Below are positions 42,200-42,211 of a stretch of 42,211 bases of DNA, in pieces (within the stretch, counting starts at the first letter, position 1; every line of letters begins with the position of its first letter). This DNA is from Alphaproteobacteria bacterium (GTDB taxonomy: Bacteria; Pseudomonadota; Alphaproteobacteria; Sphingomonadales; Sphingomonadaceae), in NCBI GenBank assembly GCA_018823905.1, contig JAHJHL010000151.1, positions 1-42,211 of the forward strand. The letters are read 5' to 3'. The notes under the pieces are model-generated. The model was given only the letters and a program-made list of their open reading frames with translations. It was not told the DNA's origin and did no database searches. The position numbers and the translations under genes were made by a program.

Positions 42200-42211
42200 C
42201 GATAAATCCCC

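Overview
This 42.2 kb window is high-GC, densely packed chromosomal DNA from an alphaproteobacterium, most likely a member of the Sphingomonadaceae (Sphingopyxis/Sphingomonas type). The evidence is the DivK and MipZ cell-cycle proteins, a DUF3572 gene, a mitochondrial-type ubiquinol-cytochrome c chaperone, a zinc-free 41-residue L36, a PgmG-like phosphohexomutase and several families of dispersed palindromic repeats between genes. The genus is inferred. No phage, plasmid, transposase, CRISPR array, rRNA or tRNA is visible.

Layout. Positions 1-6384 carry most of the spc ribosomal operon: rplX (partial), rplE, rpsN, rpsH, rplF, rplR, rpsE, rpmD, a small DUF1737 gene, rplO, secY and adk. The usual continuation (rpsM-rpsK-rpoA-rplQ) is absent. 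Positions 6516-9077 hold a START-like (SRPBCC) exported protein, a ubiquinol-cytochrome c chaperone/YceD pair on the minus strand, and the BamE lipoprotein. NADP malic enzyme (maeB) and an AraC-type regulator diverge around a 407-bp gap, which contains a promoter-like sequence and a strong terminator hairpin on the minus strand: a candidate small RNA or maeB leader. pheS-pheT follow, then a DUF1905/YdeI-like gene flanked downstream by a decayed copy of the 3' end of pheT.

Positions 17180-20300 carry a GlxA-type regulator and a LOV-GGDEF-EAL protein, a probable blue-light-responsive cyclic-di-GMP enzyme, closed by a tandem-hairpin terminator. A LysR gene diverges from an NTF2-like/SDR pair. 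mutS and glnD form an overlapping minus-strand pair. divK diverges from a DUF3572-HAD-RidA-FemAB-like gene string. panC diverges from mipZ. Then come pgmG, lptB, rpoN (sigma-54), rpmJ, a HAD phosphatase, a class-C beta-lactamase-like hydrolase and an exported oligopeptidase B.

Themes. The window is mostly housekeeping: translation, protein secretion (SecY, BamE), envelope (LptB, FemAB-like), nitrogen control (GlnD, RpoN), cell cycle (DivK, MipZ) and DNA repair (MutS). Many neighbours overlap by 4 bases (ATGA/GTGA), pointing to translational coupling. The less ordinary parts are the light-sensing EAL protein, the pheT-tail duplication, the candidate RNA upstream of maeB, the DUF1737 gene inside the ribosomal operon, and the palindromic repeats that tend to lie at gene ends.
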